A stretch of DNA of 64,000 nucleotides from Thermohahella caldifontis. Lineage in GTDB: Bacteria > Pseudomonadota > Gammaproteobacteria > Pseudomonadales > Oleiphilaceae. The position numbers and the translations under genes are program-made. Of the stretch, positions 9,333 through 19,005 are shown piece by piece. Location: assembly GCF_041153465.1 (NCBI RefSeq), contig NZ_CP154858.1, positions 2,542,001 to 2,606,000 on the forward strand. The letters run 5' to 3'. Positions within the stretch are counted from its first letter, which is position 1; each line of letters begins with the position of its first letter. The notes below the pieces were generated by a model. The model was given only the letters and a program-made list of their open reading frames with translations. It had not been told where the DNA came from and did not search any database.

Positions 9333-10541
9333 TCATTTGTTGTACTTTTTCAGTTCCAGCCGGGCGATCAGGCCGCGGTGGACTTCATCCGGACCATCCG
9401 CAAGCCGCAGCACCCGTGCATAGGCGAACAGGGCGGTGAGCGGCACATCATTGGACACCCCGCAGCCTCCGTGCATCTGAATGGCCTGATCCACGATGCG
9501 CTGGCACAGGGATGGTGCCACTACCTTGATCTGGGAAATTTCACTCATGGCCGCAAAGGTGCCCACCTTGTCCATCTTCCAGGCAGCATGCAGGGTCAGC
9601 AGTCTTGCCTGTTCAATGTCGATGCGCGCCTGGGCGATGATGTCCCGGTTGCCGCCCAGATTCACCAGCGGCTTGCCAAAGGCCACCCGTGACTGGCCGC
9701 GTTCGATCATGAGTTTCAGTGCCCGCTCGGCGGCGCCGATGCAGCGCATGCAGTGGTGAATGCGGCCCGGTCCCAGACGGCCCTGGGCAATCTCGAATCC
9801 GCGGCCGAGACCGGCAATGATGTTGTCTTTCGGCACGCGCACATTGTTGAAGTGCACTTCGCCATGACCGTAGGGTTCGTCCAGCTGGCCGAACACCGGG
9901 AGCATGCGCTTGATTTCCACGCCGGGGGTCTCGCGCGGTACGATGACCATGGAATGTTGCTGGTGCCGTGGGGCGTCGGGATCGGTCAGGCCCATGAAAA
10001 TGAAGAACTTGCAGTCCGGATGACCGGCGCCGGAGGTCCACCATTTCTTGCCGTTCACCACCACTTCGTCACCGTCGGCGATGATGGTGCCCTGCATGTT
10101 GGTGGCGTCGGAAGAGGCCACATCCGGCTCCGTCATGGCAAAGCCCGAGCGGATGCGACCCTCCAGCAGCGGTTCAAGCCAGGTTTTCTTCTGCGCCTCG
10201 CTGCCATAGCGGACCAGCACTTCCATGTTGCCCGTATCCGGCGCATTGCAGTTGAACACTTCGGGGGCGATGAACGAGTGGCCCATGATTTCCGCCAGCG
10301 GCGCGTATTCCACCGTGCTCAGTCCCGGCCCGTACTCGGGCTCCGGCAGAAACAGGTTCCACAGACCTTCGGCCCGGGCCTCGGCCTTCAGGGTTTCCAT
10401 GATGGGGGGCACCGTCCACTGCTGACCGGGCCGGGCCAAATGAGCGAAATATTCCGCCTCGGCAGGCACGACGCGGTCAAACACGAAGTCCTTGACCTTG
10501 CGGATGTATTCCCGGGCGCGGGGGCTGTGTTCGAAATCCAT
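9333..10541 (-). CDS. Acyl-CoA dehydrogenase family protein (ACAD10/11-like)
   Basis: A 402-residue FAD enzyme and first gene of the five-gene operon. Recognisable family segments are 'FAMTEPDVASSDATNM' (FAD/substrate loop), 'GKKWWTSGAGHPDCKFFIFMG', and the C-terminal 'DGPDEVHRGLIARLELKKY'. Length and the 'PDEVH' ending fit the ACAD10/11-type group more than classical short- or medium-chain dehydrogenases. It would catalyse alpha,beta-dehydrogenation or a related step on a CoA thioester in the cytoplasm. The divergent LysR gene 88 bases away is the likely regulator. Confidence 0.9.
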   Translation of the reverse strand: MDFEHSPRAREYIRKVKDFVFDRVVPAEAEYFAHLARPGQQWTVPPIMETLKAEARAEGLWNLFLPEPEYGPGLSTVEYAPLAEIMGHSFIAPEVFNCNAPDTGNMEVLVRYGSEAQKKTWLEPLLEGRIRSGFAMTEPDVASSDATNMQGTIIADGDEVVVNGKKWWTSGAGHPDCKFFIFMGLTDPDAPRHQQHSMVIVPRETPGVEIKRMLPVFGQLDEPYGHGEVHFNNVRVPKDNIIAGLGRGFEIAQGRLGPGRIHHCMRCIGAAERALKLMIERGQSRVAFGKPLVNLGGNRDIIAQARIDIEQARLLTLHAAWKMDKVGTFAAMSEISQIKVVAPSLCQRIVDQAIQMHGGCGVSNDVPLTALFAYARVLRLADGPDEVHRGLIARLELKKYNK

Positions 10542-10628
10542 GGCATGCTCCTTCTTTGCAGTTGGACATCACCTTACGCCAGTCTGTACAATTCATCCAA
10601 TGAATAGTCAGAATAGATAACTATTAGC

Positions 10629-11558
10629 ATGGCGAATATCAGCCGGCTGGATCTCAATCTGTTTCCCGTTTTCGAGGCCATCTACCGGGAGGGGAACCTG
10701 TCGCGGGCGGCGGAGGTGCTGCACCTCACCCAGCCGGCGGTCTCACACGCGCTGGCCCGTCTGCGCGATGCGCTGGATGATCCGCTGTTTGTCCGGCGCG
10801 GCCGCAACATGGTGCCGACTCCCCGTGCCCGCCAGCTCATCGGACCGGTCCGTCAGGCCCTGACCACGCTGCACACCGGGGTGGAACAGAGCCGGCATTT
10901 CGATCCGGGCCGCCTGCAGCGTACCTTCCGCATCAGTCTGCGCGATCTGTTTGAGGTGATGGTGCTGCCCCATCTCATGCAGCGGTTGCGGGAACAGGCG
11001 CCCGGCGTGACACTGAGCGTGGTCCGGACCCCGCGCCAGCAGATCGAGCACGATCTGGCCACCGGGCGGGTGGACTTTGCGGCCGATGCCTGGTTCAACC
11101 CGGGGTCGGCCATTGCCCATGTGCCCATCAGTGATGACCGGCTGGTGTGCCTCATGCGTCCGGGACACCCAGCCCTGTCCGGTGAATGGTCCCTGGGCAC
11201 CATGCTGCGCTGGCCCCATGTGCTGGTGTCCTCACGGGAGCAGGGGGGCGGATACGAGGACGTGCAGCTGGCCCGCCACGGGCTCAGCCGGACGGTGGCG
11301 CTCAGGACGCCCCACTACTTTTCCGCAGCACTGGTGGTGGCCCAGTCGGAACTGATGCTGTGCGCCCCGGCGCGGTTTGCCCGCTTGCTCAGACGGGCCG
11401 TGGCTCTGGACGAGCGGCCCTTCCCCCTCACCCTGCCCCCGCTGGAGGTGTTTCTCTACTGGCACCGGCTGCATGATACGGATCCGGCCCACCAGTGGCT
11501 GCGTGAACAGATCCTGGACGTGCTGCGCATCCGGCTCGGCATACCGGGGGCCGGGTGA
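10629..11558 (+). CDS. LysR family transcriptional regulator
   Basis: A 309-residue regulator. The winged helix-turn-helix is at residues 1 to about 65 ('LNLFPVFEAIYREGNLSRAAEVLHLTQPAVSHALARLRD' region), followed by a LysR substrate-binding domain. It is divergently transcribed from the acyl-CoA dehydrogenase operon with an AT-rich 87-base gap, the standard LysR arrangement, so it probably controls that operon in response to a pathway intermediate. The effector is unknown. Confidence 0.9.
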   Translation: MANISRLDLNLFPVFEAIYREGNLSRAAEVLHLTQPAVSHALARLRDALDDPLFVRRGRNMVPTPRARQLIGPVRQALTTLHTGVEQSRHFDPGRLQRTFRISLRDLFEVMVLPHLMQRLREQAPGVTLSVVRTPRQQIEHDLATGRVDFAADAWFNPGSAIAHVPISDDRLVCLMRPGHPALSGEWSLGTMLRWPHVLVSSREQGGGYEDVQLARHGLSRTVALRTPHYFSAALVVAQSELMLCAPARFARLLRRAVALDERPFPLTLPPLEVFLYWHRLHDTDPAHQWLREQILDVLRIRLGIPGAG

Positions 11559-11561
11559 TCT

Positions 11562-13043
11562 TCAGGTGCCGCAGAAGGTCCGCAGGACACGCGCTTCCGG
11601 GGCCGGCGGGGCATCCCATTCCGCCCATTCCGGTTTGCGGGTGAAGGGGGCCTGCAGAGCGTCGAGGAACTGCCCGAGCGGCTTCAGATCACCGGCCTCG
11701 GCGGCGGCCAGTACCCGCTCCACCTGATGATTGCGCGGAATCCGGACCGGATTGAGGCGCTGCATGGCCTCGAAACGTTCAGGCAGGACCGGGCCACCGG
11801 CCGCCAGCCGCTCGCGCCAGCGCGTGATCCAGTCACGCACGGGCGGATGGCTGGCCTGGGGCAGCTGCTCCGCGGTGTCTTCCGCCAGTGCACGGAAGGT
11901 GAGTGTGTAGTCCGCCTCGTAGCGGTGCATCCAGTCCAGCAGTGTACCGATAAGATCCTCATCCCCGGCCTCCTCGCCTTCCAGTCCCAGCTTGGCCCGC
12001 ATGCGTGCCAGCCAGGCTTCGTGCATGGCCTGATCCCAGCGCTTCAGTGCATTGCGCGCCCACTGCAGGGCGGCTTGAGGGTCGGGGTCAAGCAGCGGCA
12101 GCAGGGTTTCGGCCAGCCTGGCCAGATTCCAGAGAATGATGGCCTTCTGGTTGCTGAATCCGTAACGGCCATGCCGGTCTATGCTGCTGAACACCTTGTT
12201 GGGGACGTACTCGTCGAGAAAGGCGCAGGGTCCATAGTCCAGCGTTTCGCCACTGATGAAGGTGTTGTCCGTATTCATCACGCCGTGGATGAAGCCCACC
12301 CCCATCCACAGGGCCACCAGACGGATCTGGCGTTCGGCCACGCGTTCCAGAAAGGCCCGGGCCGGGTGGGCGTGTTCCGGCAGGTCCGGATCGTGGCGGG
12401 CGATGGCATAGTCCAGCAGCTCGGAAACCTGTTCCGGATCGCCAAGGTGTGCGGCATGCTCAAAGGTGCCGATGCGCAGATGACTGGCCGCAATACGGGT
12501 CAGTACCGCTCCGGGCAGGGGGCGCTCCCGGTAAACACTCTCGCCGGTGGCGACAACGGCCAGACTGCGGGAAGTGGGAATACCCAGGTGGGCCATGGCT
12601 TCGCTGATGATGAACTCGCGCAGCATGGGGCCCAGCGCTGCCCGGCCGTCCCCTCCGCGGGAAAAGGGCGTGCGCCCGCTGCCCTTGAGCTGAATGTCCA
12701 CGCGCTGTCCGTCGGGTGTCACATGCTCGGCCAGCAGATGGGCACGACCATCACCGAGCCGCGTGAAACCGCCGAACTGATGGCCGGCGTAGGCCTGCGC
12801 CAGAGGCCGGCAGGCGTCAGGCAGATCGTTGCCGGCAAACCAGGCCGCACGCACCGCCTTCGGAATTCCACCCAGCGGCAAGGCCAGCTGGTCGGCCAGC
12901 GGGGCATTCCAGACCAGCAGGGTCGGGGATGCCACGGGGGTGGGCGTCGCATCGCGGTAAAAGGCAGCCGGCAGTTGTCGCCAGGTGATGGGTTCGGAAA
13001 AGGGCCAGTGAAAAGCGGCTGCGTGGTGTTCGGCTGAGGTCAT
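11562..13043 (-). CDS. selO: Protein adenylyltransferase SelO (YdiU family)
   Basis: A 493-residue pseudokinase-fold enzyme of the SelO/YdiU family, which transfers AMP from ATP to protein hydroxyls. Family segments include 'YAGHQFGGFTRLGDGRAHLL', 'LKGSGRTPFSRGGDGRAALGPM' and 'GVMNTDNTFISGETLDYGPCAFLDEY', the last containing the metal-binding Asn/Asp. The protein ends in 'RTFCGT', placing Cys at the antepenultimate position, where animal SelO carries selenocysteine. It stands alone, three bases from the end of the convergent LysR gene. Confidence 0.93.
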   Translation of the reverse strand: MTSAEHHAAAFHWPFSEPITWRQLPAAFYRDATPTPVASPTLLVWNAPLADQLALPLGGIPKAVRAAWFAGNDLPDACRPLAQAYAGHQFGGFTRLGDGRAHLLAEHVTPDGQRVDIQLKGSGRTPFSRGGDGRAALGPMLREFIISEAMAHLGIPTSRSLAVVATGESVYRERPLPGAVLTRIAASHLRIGTFEHAAHLGDPEQVSELLDYAIARHDPDLPEHAHPARAFLERVAERQIRLVALWMGVGFIHGVMNTDNTFISGETLDYGPCAFLDEYVPNKVFSSIDRHGRYGFSNQKAIILWNLARLAETLLPLLDPDPQAALQWARNALKRWDQAMHEAWLARMRAKLGLEGEEAGDEDLIGTLLDWMHRYEADYTLTFRALAEDTAEQLPQASHPPVRDWITRWRERLAAGGPVLPERFEAMQRLNPVRIPRNHQVERVLAAAEAGDLKPLGQFLDALQAPFTRKPEWAEWDAPPAPEARVLRTFCGT

Positions 13044-13085
13044 GGGCAGATACCGGATAACGGGGAGCCCTCAGCTTACCACATC

Positions 13086-14123
13086 CTATTCCCGGTTGGC
13101 GGCAGAACACTCGGCTGCCATGGGATTATTGTGGCAGCGGATCTTGCGCAGCAGCCGCAGCATGGTGGGGTGATATACCTGTGCAGTCCGGGGCACGCCG
13201 GAGGCTTCCAGGTTCAGACGCAGGCGGCGGATCATTTCCAGGTAGGCCGTTTGAGTACGCTCAGGCAGGTCAATCCACCAGCGTTCGGGGATGGCCGCCT
13301 CATAGGCCAGCACCTTGCGCAGGGCATCGTCTGACATATCGCCCATGATGCGCCTTGAGGCCCGAACGAATTCAGCCGGAAACACCCCTTCCCGGGCCAC
13401 CAGCTGGAGCGTGAACTGCCCGAGCGCAAAGCGGATGATGCCGCCCTTCGGCTCCAGCCCCTTGTACATCTCCAGGACTTCATAGGCACCGCCGGGGGCA
13501 TAGACAATATCCACCTCCCCGCGCTTGAACATTTCCGCGAAGTTGCTGATCCGGGCCGGGACCGGGACCGCGCCCACCTGACGGATCATGGCTTCCGCAT
13601 CCGCATGGTCCGCCAGCACGGCGACGCGCTTGCCCTTCAGCGCCTCGACCGTGCGGATGGATGCGTCACGCACATACAGGTAGACCGCGCCCAGGGGCAG
13701 TACCCCCAGGATCTCATGGCCGTTTTCCTTTTCCAGCCGGGCCAGCCTGGGATGGGAAAGAAACTTCAGCAGCAGCTTGAGATCCGGATAGCTGGGAACC
13801 GTGCCGATGGCACTCAGGGACCCGGTGAACCGGTTGTAGCGGCGGATGCCGAGATCGGAGAGGCCGGCGATGTCGCACTCACCGGCTTCGTAGGCGGCAA
13901 TGGCCTCCGCTTCATCCCGGAAGGCATCCATGGTCAGGGCAATGCCTTCGCGCAGGGCGGCGAGCTGATAGGATTTCATGATGGCATAGATCTCGCCCTG
14001 ACGACCGGCCACGTCGAAGAGGCAAAGCCGGTACGTCTGGCCGGCGGGTGCAGCCATTGCCGGCCCTGCCGCACTGAACAGGGCGGCAATGAGGCACAGA
14101 CAGAGCATTCGGGCGCAACGCAT
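13086..14123 (-). CDS. Putative periplasmic solute-binding protein
   Basis: A 345-residue exported protein. The signal peptide covers about residues 1-25 ('LCLCLIAALFSAAGPAMA'). The body has the layout of a type II periplasmic binding protein: an Asp-rich N-terminal lobe with 'EAGECDIAGLSDLG', a hinge region 'VEALKGKRVAVLADHADAEAMI', and 'EMFKRGEVDIVYAPGGAYEVLEMY'. I believe it belongs to the DUF6091-type group of putative solute-binding proteins, but no permease gene is adjacent and the ligand is unknown. It is divergent from the PAAR effector gene across 176 bases. Confidence 0.7.
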   Translation of the reverse strand: MRCARMLCLCLIAALFSAAGPAMAAPAGQTYRLCLFDVAGRQGEIYAIMKSYQLAALREGIALTMDAFRDEAEAIAAYEAGECDIAGLSDLGIRRYNRFTGSLSAIGTVPSYPDLKLLLKFLSHPRLARLEKENGHEILGVLPLGAVYLYVRDASIRTVEALKGKRVAVLADHADAEAMIRQVGAVPVPARISNFAEMFKRGEVDIVYAPGGAYEVLEMYKGLEPKGGIIRFALGQFTLQLVAREGVFPAEFVRASRRIMGDMSDDALRKVLAYEAAIPERWWIDLPERTQTAYLEMIRRLRLNLEASGVPRTAQVYHPTMLRLLRKIRCHNNPMAAECSAANRE

Positions 14124-14299
14124 GGTCTAATCCGTTTGTCAGAGGTTAACGAAGTGTTGCACAAAATTACCAAAAGATATTTGAATCAGTGCACGAAAGC
14201 AGGGCGTTCCGGCACCGGCGGCTTCGTTGACAAAGTGACCCCTGTTCCTTAATCTCGCCGCACAGAGGGATGGACAGAGAATGATCAGGGAGATGGATC

Positions 14300-16531
14300 A
14301 TGAGCAGGAAAATCGTCCGTGTCGGGGATTACCATGTGTGTCCCCTGTGGGATGGCAAGACCCCCCATGTGGGCGGCCCCGTCATCACCGGGGTACCCAA
14401 TGTGCTGATCAACGGCAAACCGGTGGCGGTGGTGGGCTCCCGGGCCATGTGCAACTGTGGCGAGGACGTCATTGTCAGCGGTGACCCGCGGCTACTGATC
14501 AATGGCCTGCCCGTTGCGGTGCTGGGCGCGCCCACGGCCCACGGTGGCCAGGTAGTCGAGTGCAGCGGTGATATGGGCGTGGGCGGCAGCCCGGATTTGC
14601 CCAACGCCGAAGCCTTGCGGGAGGAATGGCAGGAGGCTCTGGAGGCCCTGCCCGACGACCATCCCGCAGCCGAAGCCATTCGCCAGTGCCTGAGCTATCT
14701 GGGTGCCAGGCCCGTCCGCTGGCCGGATTACCCGACGGTACCCCTGAGAGAGGCGGACAGCATCCTGCCTGACCTCTACTACCCCACCTGTGATGCCGAA
14801 CGCATCGTCACCCCCTTCAGCCCGCAGGACCTGACCAATGTAGCCGAAGCAGCAACGGTACCCGCCGTGAGCAGCGTCATGAATCAGGCGGATACAACTG
14901 ACGCCACCGAGGCCGCTCCGGGCCCGGCAGATCAGAGCGACAAGAAGGCTGAACCCCTGAAAGTGATCATCAGTGCCGGTTTCTTTTTCGATGGTACCGC
15001 CAATAACCGTGCAAACAGTGATACGGGTGCCCAATGGCGGCGCGAGAAGCGCCGTGGCCGCATGACGGTGGACGACTACTGCAAACGTGTGCGGGAACAT
15101 GGTCCCAGTTATGACAATGACTGGACCAATGTGGCCAAGCTGCAGCGGCTCTATTTCGACCGGGTTCGGGATGAAGGGGATGTTCGCCTGGTGGGCATGG
15201 CCCTCTACATCGAGGGCATCGGCACTCTGAACGGAGAGGAGGACTCGACCTGGTGCATGGGCACGGGCCGGGGCAAGTCGGGCATTCTCGCCAAGGTGGA
15301 GCGGGCGGCAGAGGAATACGTCAGGCAATACAGTACACTCAAGGAACAACGTATTTTAACTTCGACCGATGATTACGAGCTGGTAGTTGATGTATTCGGA
15401 TTCAGCCGGGGTGCGGCGGCCGCCAGGCATTTCATCAATGACGTGCTGGCGGGTGAAGGCGGCCACTTTTATACGGCACTCCGCGCAGCCGGCGTCCCCC
15501 TGCCTGCCTCGGTGACCATCCGCTTTGCCGGACTGTTTGATACGGTGGCATCAGTATTCAGCGTCATTTCCGAGGACGGGGTTGACCTGTCCACCCACAA
15601 TGACAAGCACAAACCTGTCATCCTGCGTATTCCGCCTGAGAAGGTGGGATTTGCAGTTCAGCTCTGTGCCGGGGATGAGTTCCGCCTCAACTTTGCCCTC
15701 ACAAGTCTGCGCAATCCGGATGGCAGCCTGCCGGAGAATTTCCGGGAATGGGTCTTTCCCGGTGCCCATTCGGATATTGGCGGCGGTTACGTCACCCATG
15801 CGCCAGGCCAGCCGGATGAACGAGAGCAGGTCTACCTGGACCCCGGGTTGAAAGTTGAGGACAGTTTCATGCCTTTCGTGGGCGCCCGGGGTCCGGAAGA
15901 GTCACTGGCATGGAAGGAACTGGACAAGAAGCGGCAGCCGTTTCTCGCGCATCCATGGTGCAGCGGGACCAGTTTCCGGGACACAGTCCAGATTCGGGAA
16001 GATGAGCGTGAGGGCAGGACCATAACTGACGTTGTGGAAATTGTGGCCGACTACCAGCCGGGGAACGGAAATGCCTACTCGCGCCAGGTAAAGGTAAGGA
16101 CCCGGGGAGGGCAGAGCCGTCAGATACGACAGACCTTCAGTGAGGTTTGCCTGAATCTGATCATGCGCCGGAAGCTGTACGGCGAATACTCGCGTATTTT
16201 CCTGTATCTCATGCACGAAGTGGCTGTAGGTCGGGGTGTACCCTTTCTGGCCCTTGAAGAGCCCTCCTACAGCGTACCGCAGGACAATCCGGATCAGAAG
16301 GAGTATTCAACTGATCGACTCAACGGTACCCGTATCCCGGGCTGTCTGTATCCAGTGTGGCAGGAATACCGGGCCCTGATCCGGGATGGCAAGCCGATTG
16401 AGCTGAGTCCGACCCTTCGGACACTGCTCTACAAGCACTATATTCACTACTCCGCGAGCTATCAGCCGGATTATGTGATTGCGATACCCAACGAGCCTGC
16501 CGATGAACGGGAAATCTTTTTCAATGTATAG
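14300..16531 (+). CDS. PAAR-domain type VI secretion effector, Tle1-type phospholipase (DUF2235)
   Basis: A 743-residue two-domain protein. Residues 1 to about 95 form a PAAR domain with repeated 'VLINGKPVAVVG' and 'LLINGLPVAVLG' strands, Cys in 'AMCNCGED' and the closing 'PTAHGGQ'; it would sharpen the VgrG spike. After a linker, 'AGFFFDGTANNRAN' opens a DUF2235 alpha/beta hydrolase whose nucleophile elbow GFSRG is at residues 367-371 (Ser369), the G-x-S-x-G motif of Tle1 phospholipases, which degrade membrane phospholipids of target cells. No VgrG, Hcp or sheath genes are in the window, so this is an orphan effector island. Three lipoprotein genes follow directly and are the likely immunity genes. 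Confidence 0.9.
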   Translation: MSRKIVRVGDYHVCPLWDGKTPHVGGPVITGVPNVLINGKPVAVVGSRAMCNCGEDVIVSGDPRLLINGLPVAVLGAPTAHGGQVVECSGDMGVGGSPDLPNAEALREEWQEALEALPDDHPAAEAIRQCLSYLGARPVRWPDYPTVPLREADSILPDLYYPTCDAERIVTPFSPQDLTNVAEAATVPAVSSVMNQADTTDATEAAPGPADQSDKKAEPLKVIISAGFFFDGTANNRANSDTGAQWRREKRRGRMTVDDYCKRVREHGPSYDNDWTNVAKLQRLYFDRVRDEGDVRLVGMALYIEGIGTLNGEEDSTWCMGTGRGKSGILAKVERAAEEYVRQYSTLKEQRILTSTDDYELVVDVFGFSRGAAAARHFINDVLAGEGGHFYTALRAAGVPLPASVTIRFAGLFDTVASVFSVISEDGVDLSTHNDKHKPVILRIPPEKVGFAVQLCAGDEFRLNFALTSLRNPDGSLPENFREWVFPGAHSDIGGGYVTHAPGQPDEREQVYLDPGLKVEDSFMPFVGARGPEESLAWKELDKKRQPFLAHPWCSGTSFRDTVQIREDEREGRTITDVVEIVADYQPGNGNAYSRQVKVRTRGGQSRQIRQTFSEVCLNLIMRRKLYGEYSRIFLYLMHEVAVGRGVPFLALEEPSYSVPQDNPDQKEYSTDRLNGTRIPGCLYPVWQEYRALIRDGKPIELSPTLRTLLYKHYIHYSASYQPDYVIAIPNEPADEREIFFNV

Positions 16532-17309
16532 AATCCTTGCGATACTCGGTCTCACGCTTCTGGCGACCGGCTGCACCAGCACTCGGGAAGTCTATCCGGA
16601 GGACTTCAGAAACTGGTTTGTCAACGTGGGGGTGCCCTTTCACTACCGGGTGGATCTGGGAGAGGTGAATACTTTCTGGAAGGATGGCACCTCTGCCAGC
16701 AGCCGGCCCATTGGTGGACGAAGCTTTGGCTGGGTCAGTGGCCCTCAGGCAGGCCTTCTTCCGCCTCCGGTTCATGACGCAGTGGGGTTTACCTATTGGT
16801 CACTGGCGGAGCGCAAGGCCTATCGGGTGTATTTCGAGATCCCCGACGAGGTGAAGGAGATCATGCGCCACAAGGTGCCGAGTCAATGGGCTCCGGACAG
16901 AAAAGGCCTTTTCTATCGCAACGGCATTTCCTTCGGGATCATGCCCGGCGGCAAGTATGTGGTCTGGGTGCTGGCGTACAATCAGGACGCCATTGAAATC
17001 GCCCGCGGGCAGGCGGAGTTTGTCAAGGACACCCCCTATACGACCTACTTCTGGGAAAGTGAAGAAGGAGAGTTTGTCAGAAAGGAAGGCCTGCATCTGG
17101 ACTGGGATGTGGAAGAGTGGACGGTATTCAACGAAATCGCCTTCGCCCATTTTCTGAAGGAGCGCTTCAACCCGGATGATCCGGCCGGCTGGCCCCCGCC
17201 CAGGCTCTCGGACCTGCCGCCCGGCGCCTGGAAACAGGGGGATACCCGCCCCTGGCGCAGGAAACCGCCGGCTATCCGGCTCAGGCACGAGGAACTGAAC
17301 CCAAGATGA
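16524..17309 (+). CDS. DUF2931 lipoprotein, likely Tle1 immunity protein, copy 1
   Basis: A 261-residue predicted lipoprotein whose gene overlaps the end of the effector gene by eight bases. The start at 16524 gives a compact signal peptide with lipobox LLATGC; an in-frame ATG at 16503 would only add seven residues. The mature part has the 'FHYRVDLGEVNTFWKDGT' and 'YWSLAERKAYRVYFEIPDEV' segments shared by all three copies here. Lipoproteins of this family anchored in the periplasm are known immunity partners of Tle lipases; the pairing here is inferred from the overlap. Confidence 0.85.
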   Translation: MYRILAILGLTLLATGCTSTREVYPEDFRNWFVNVGVPFHYRVDLGEVNTFWKDGTSASSRPIGGRSFGWVSGPQAGLLPPPVHDAVGFTYWSLAERKAYRVYFEIPDEVKEIMRHKVPSQWAPDRKGLFYRNGISFGIMPGGKYVVWVLAYNQDAIEIARGQAEFVKDTPYTTYFWESEEGEFVRKEGLHLDWDVEEWTVFNEIAFAHFLKERFNPDDPAGWPPPRLSDLPPGAWKQGDTRPWRRKPPAIRLRHEELNPR

Positions 17310-18166
17310 TGAACTGTGCAGGGATGAGCAGACAGCGTGGCAATCCGATTGCAGGGCACGCCGGCAGCGACGGGTCCGGCCCGCATAGGTGGCTGGGCGT
17401 TCTGGTGCTGATGTTGTTGTTCGTGGGCTGTGCCAGTACCCGAGAACACTACCCCAGGGATTTCAAGTATTGGTACGTCAATGTCGGCGTGCCCTTTCAC
17501 TATCGGGTCAGTCTGGGTGAAGTGAATACCTTCTGGAAGGATGGCACCTATGCCAGCAGCCGGCCTATTGGTGGGCGCAGTGATGGCTGGATCGGCGGTG
17601 CTCCGGCTGGACTATTGGAAATGCCGGTCCATGATGCCATTGGCTTTACCTATTGGGCATTGGCGGAGCGCAAGGCCTACCGGGTGTATTTCGAGATCCC
17701 TGACGAGGTGAAGGAGATCATGCGCCACAAGACAGACACGCAGTGGCGCCATGACAGACAGGTTCACACATACCGGGATGGAATATCCATCGGGATCATG
17801 CCGGGTGGAAAGTATGTGGTCTGGGTGCTTGCCTATCCTTATGATGCCATTGAAATCGCCCGCGGGCAGGCGGAGTTTGTCAAGGACACCCCCTATACGA
17901 CCTACTTCTGGGAAAGTGAAGAAGGAGAGTTTGTCAAAAAGGAAGGCCTGCATCTGGACTGGGATGTGGAAGAGTGGACCGTCTTCGACGAGATTGTTCA
18001 GGCCAGATTCTGGAATCAGCCTTACAACCCGGAAGACCCGAAACACTGGCCCCCGCCCAGACTCTCGGACCTGCCGCTCGGCGCCTGGAAACAGGGGGAC
18101 ACCCGCCCCTGGCGCAGGAAACCGCTGGCTATCCGGCTCAGGCATGAAGAACTGAATTCAAGGTAA
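17306..18166 (+). CDS. DUF2931 lipoprotein, likely Tle1 immunity protein, copy 2
   Basis: A 286-residue paralogue of its neighbours, with its start overlapping the copy 1 stop as ATGA. The N-terminus is longer and different from the other copies, with the hydrophobic stretch and lipobox 'LMLLFVGC' near residues 35-43; a start at 17324 is possible. It is the most divergent of the three, notably around 'MPVHDAIGFTYW', 'DTQWRHDRQVHTYRDG' and 'FWNQPYNPEDPKHW', while the segment from 'EIARGQAEF' to 'DVEEWTVF' is nearly identical. It may protect against a different effector variant. Confidence 0.83.
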   Translation: MMNCAGMSRQRGNPIAGHAGSDGSGPHRWLGVLVLMLLFVGCASTREHYPRDFKYWYVNVGVPFHYRVSLGEVNTFWKDGTYASSRPIGGRSDGWIGGAPAGLLEMPVHDAIGFTYWALAERKAYRVYFEIPDEVKEIMRHKTDTQWRHDRQVHTYRDGISIGIMPGGKYVVWVLAYPYDAIEIARGQAEFVKDTPYTTYFWESEEGEFVKKEGLHLDWDVEEWTVFDEIVQARFWNQPYNPEDPKHWPPPRLSDLPLGAWKQGDTRPWRRKPLAIRLRHEELNSR

Positions 18167-18180
18167 AGGAGCGGGCAGGG

Positions 18181-19005
18181 ATGCGAACAGGCGTGTGCAA
18201 GAGCTTGTACCCGGGCGGCAAGTTGCCTGAACTGTGCAGAAGTCTAACCTTAATGATCCTCGCACTTCTGGCGACCGGCTGTACCAGCACTCGGGAAGTC
18301 TATCCCGAGGACTTCAGAAACTGGTTTGTCAACGTGGGGGTGCCCTTTCACTATCGGGTCAGTCTGGGTGAAGTGAATACCTTCTGGAAGGACGGCACCT
18401 ATGCCAGCAGCCGGCCCATTGGTGGACGAAGCTTTGGCTGGGTCAGTGGCGCCCCCGTCGGGCTTCTGCCAGCACCCGTTCATGACGCAGTGGGGTTTAC
18501 CTATTGGTCACTGGCGGAGCAAAAGGCCTATCGGGTGTATTTCGAGATCCCCGACGAGGTGAAGGAGATCATGCGCCACAAGGTGCCGAGTCAATGGTCT
18601 CCGGACAGGAAAGGCCTTTTCTATCGCAACGGCATTTCCTTCGGGATCATGCCCGGCGGCAAGTATGTGGTCTGGGTGCTGGCGTACAATCAGGACGCCA
18701 TTGAAATCGCCCGCGGGCAGGCGGAGTTTGTCAAGGACACCCCCTATACGACCTACTTCTGGGAAAGTGAAGAAGGAGAGTTTGTCAGAAAGGAAGGCCT
18801 GCATCTGGACTGGGATGTGGAAGAGTGGACGGTATTCAACGAAATCGCCTTCGCCCATTTTCTGAAGGAGCGCTTCAACCCGGATGATCCGGCCGGCTGG
18901 CCCCCGCCCAGGCTCTCGGACCTGCCGCCCGGCGCCTGGAAACAGGGGACACCCGCCCCTGGCGCAGGAAACCGCCGGCTATCCGGCTCAGTCACGAGGA
19001 ACTGA
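18181..19005 (+). CDS. DUF2931 lipoprotein, copy 3, with frameshifted C-terminus
   Basis: A 274-residue paralogue. The start at 18181 has AGGAG nine bases upstream; the lipobox is LLATGC. Over about 340 bases (18610-18948) I see no difference from copy 1. In the G run at 18945-18948 this copy has four G where copies 1 and 2 have five. As a result the last 21 or so residues read 'TPAPGAGNRRLSG...' instead of the conserved 'DTRPWRRKP...RLRHEELN' ending; the old frame would have stopped at 19016. Either an assembly error or a recent inactivating or altering change. Confidence 0.82.
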   Translation: MRTGVCKSLYPGGKLPELCRSLTLMILALLATGCTSTREVYPEDFRNWFVNVGVPFHYRVSLGEVNTFWKDGTYASSRPIGGRSFGWVSGAPVGLLPAPVHDAVGFTYWSLAEQKAYRVYFEIPDEVKEIMRHKVPSQWSPDRKGLFYRNGISFGIMPGGKYVVWVLAYNQDAIEIARGQAEFVKDTPYTTYFWESEEGEFVRKEGLHLDWDVEEWTVFNEIAFAHFLKERFNPDDPAGWPPPRLSDLPPGAWKQGTPAPGAGNRRLSGSVTRN

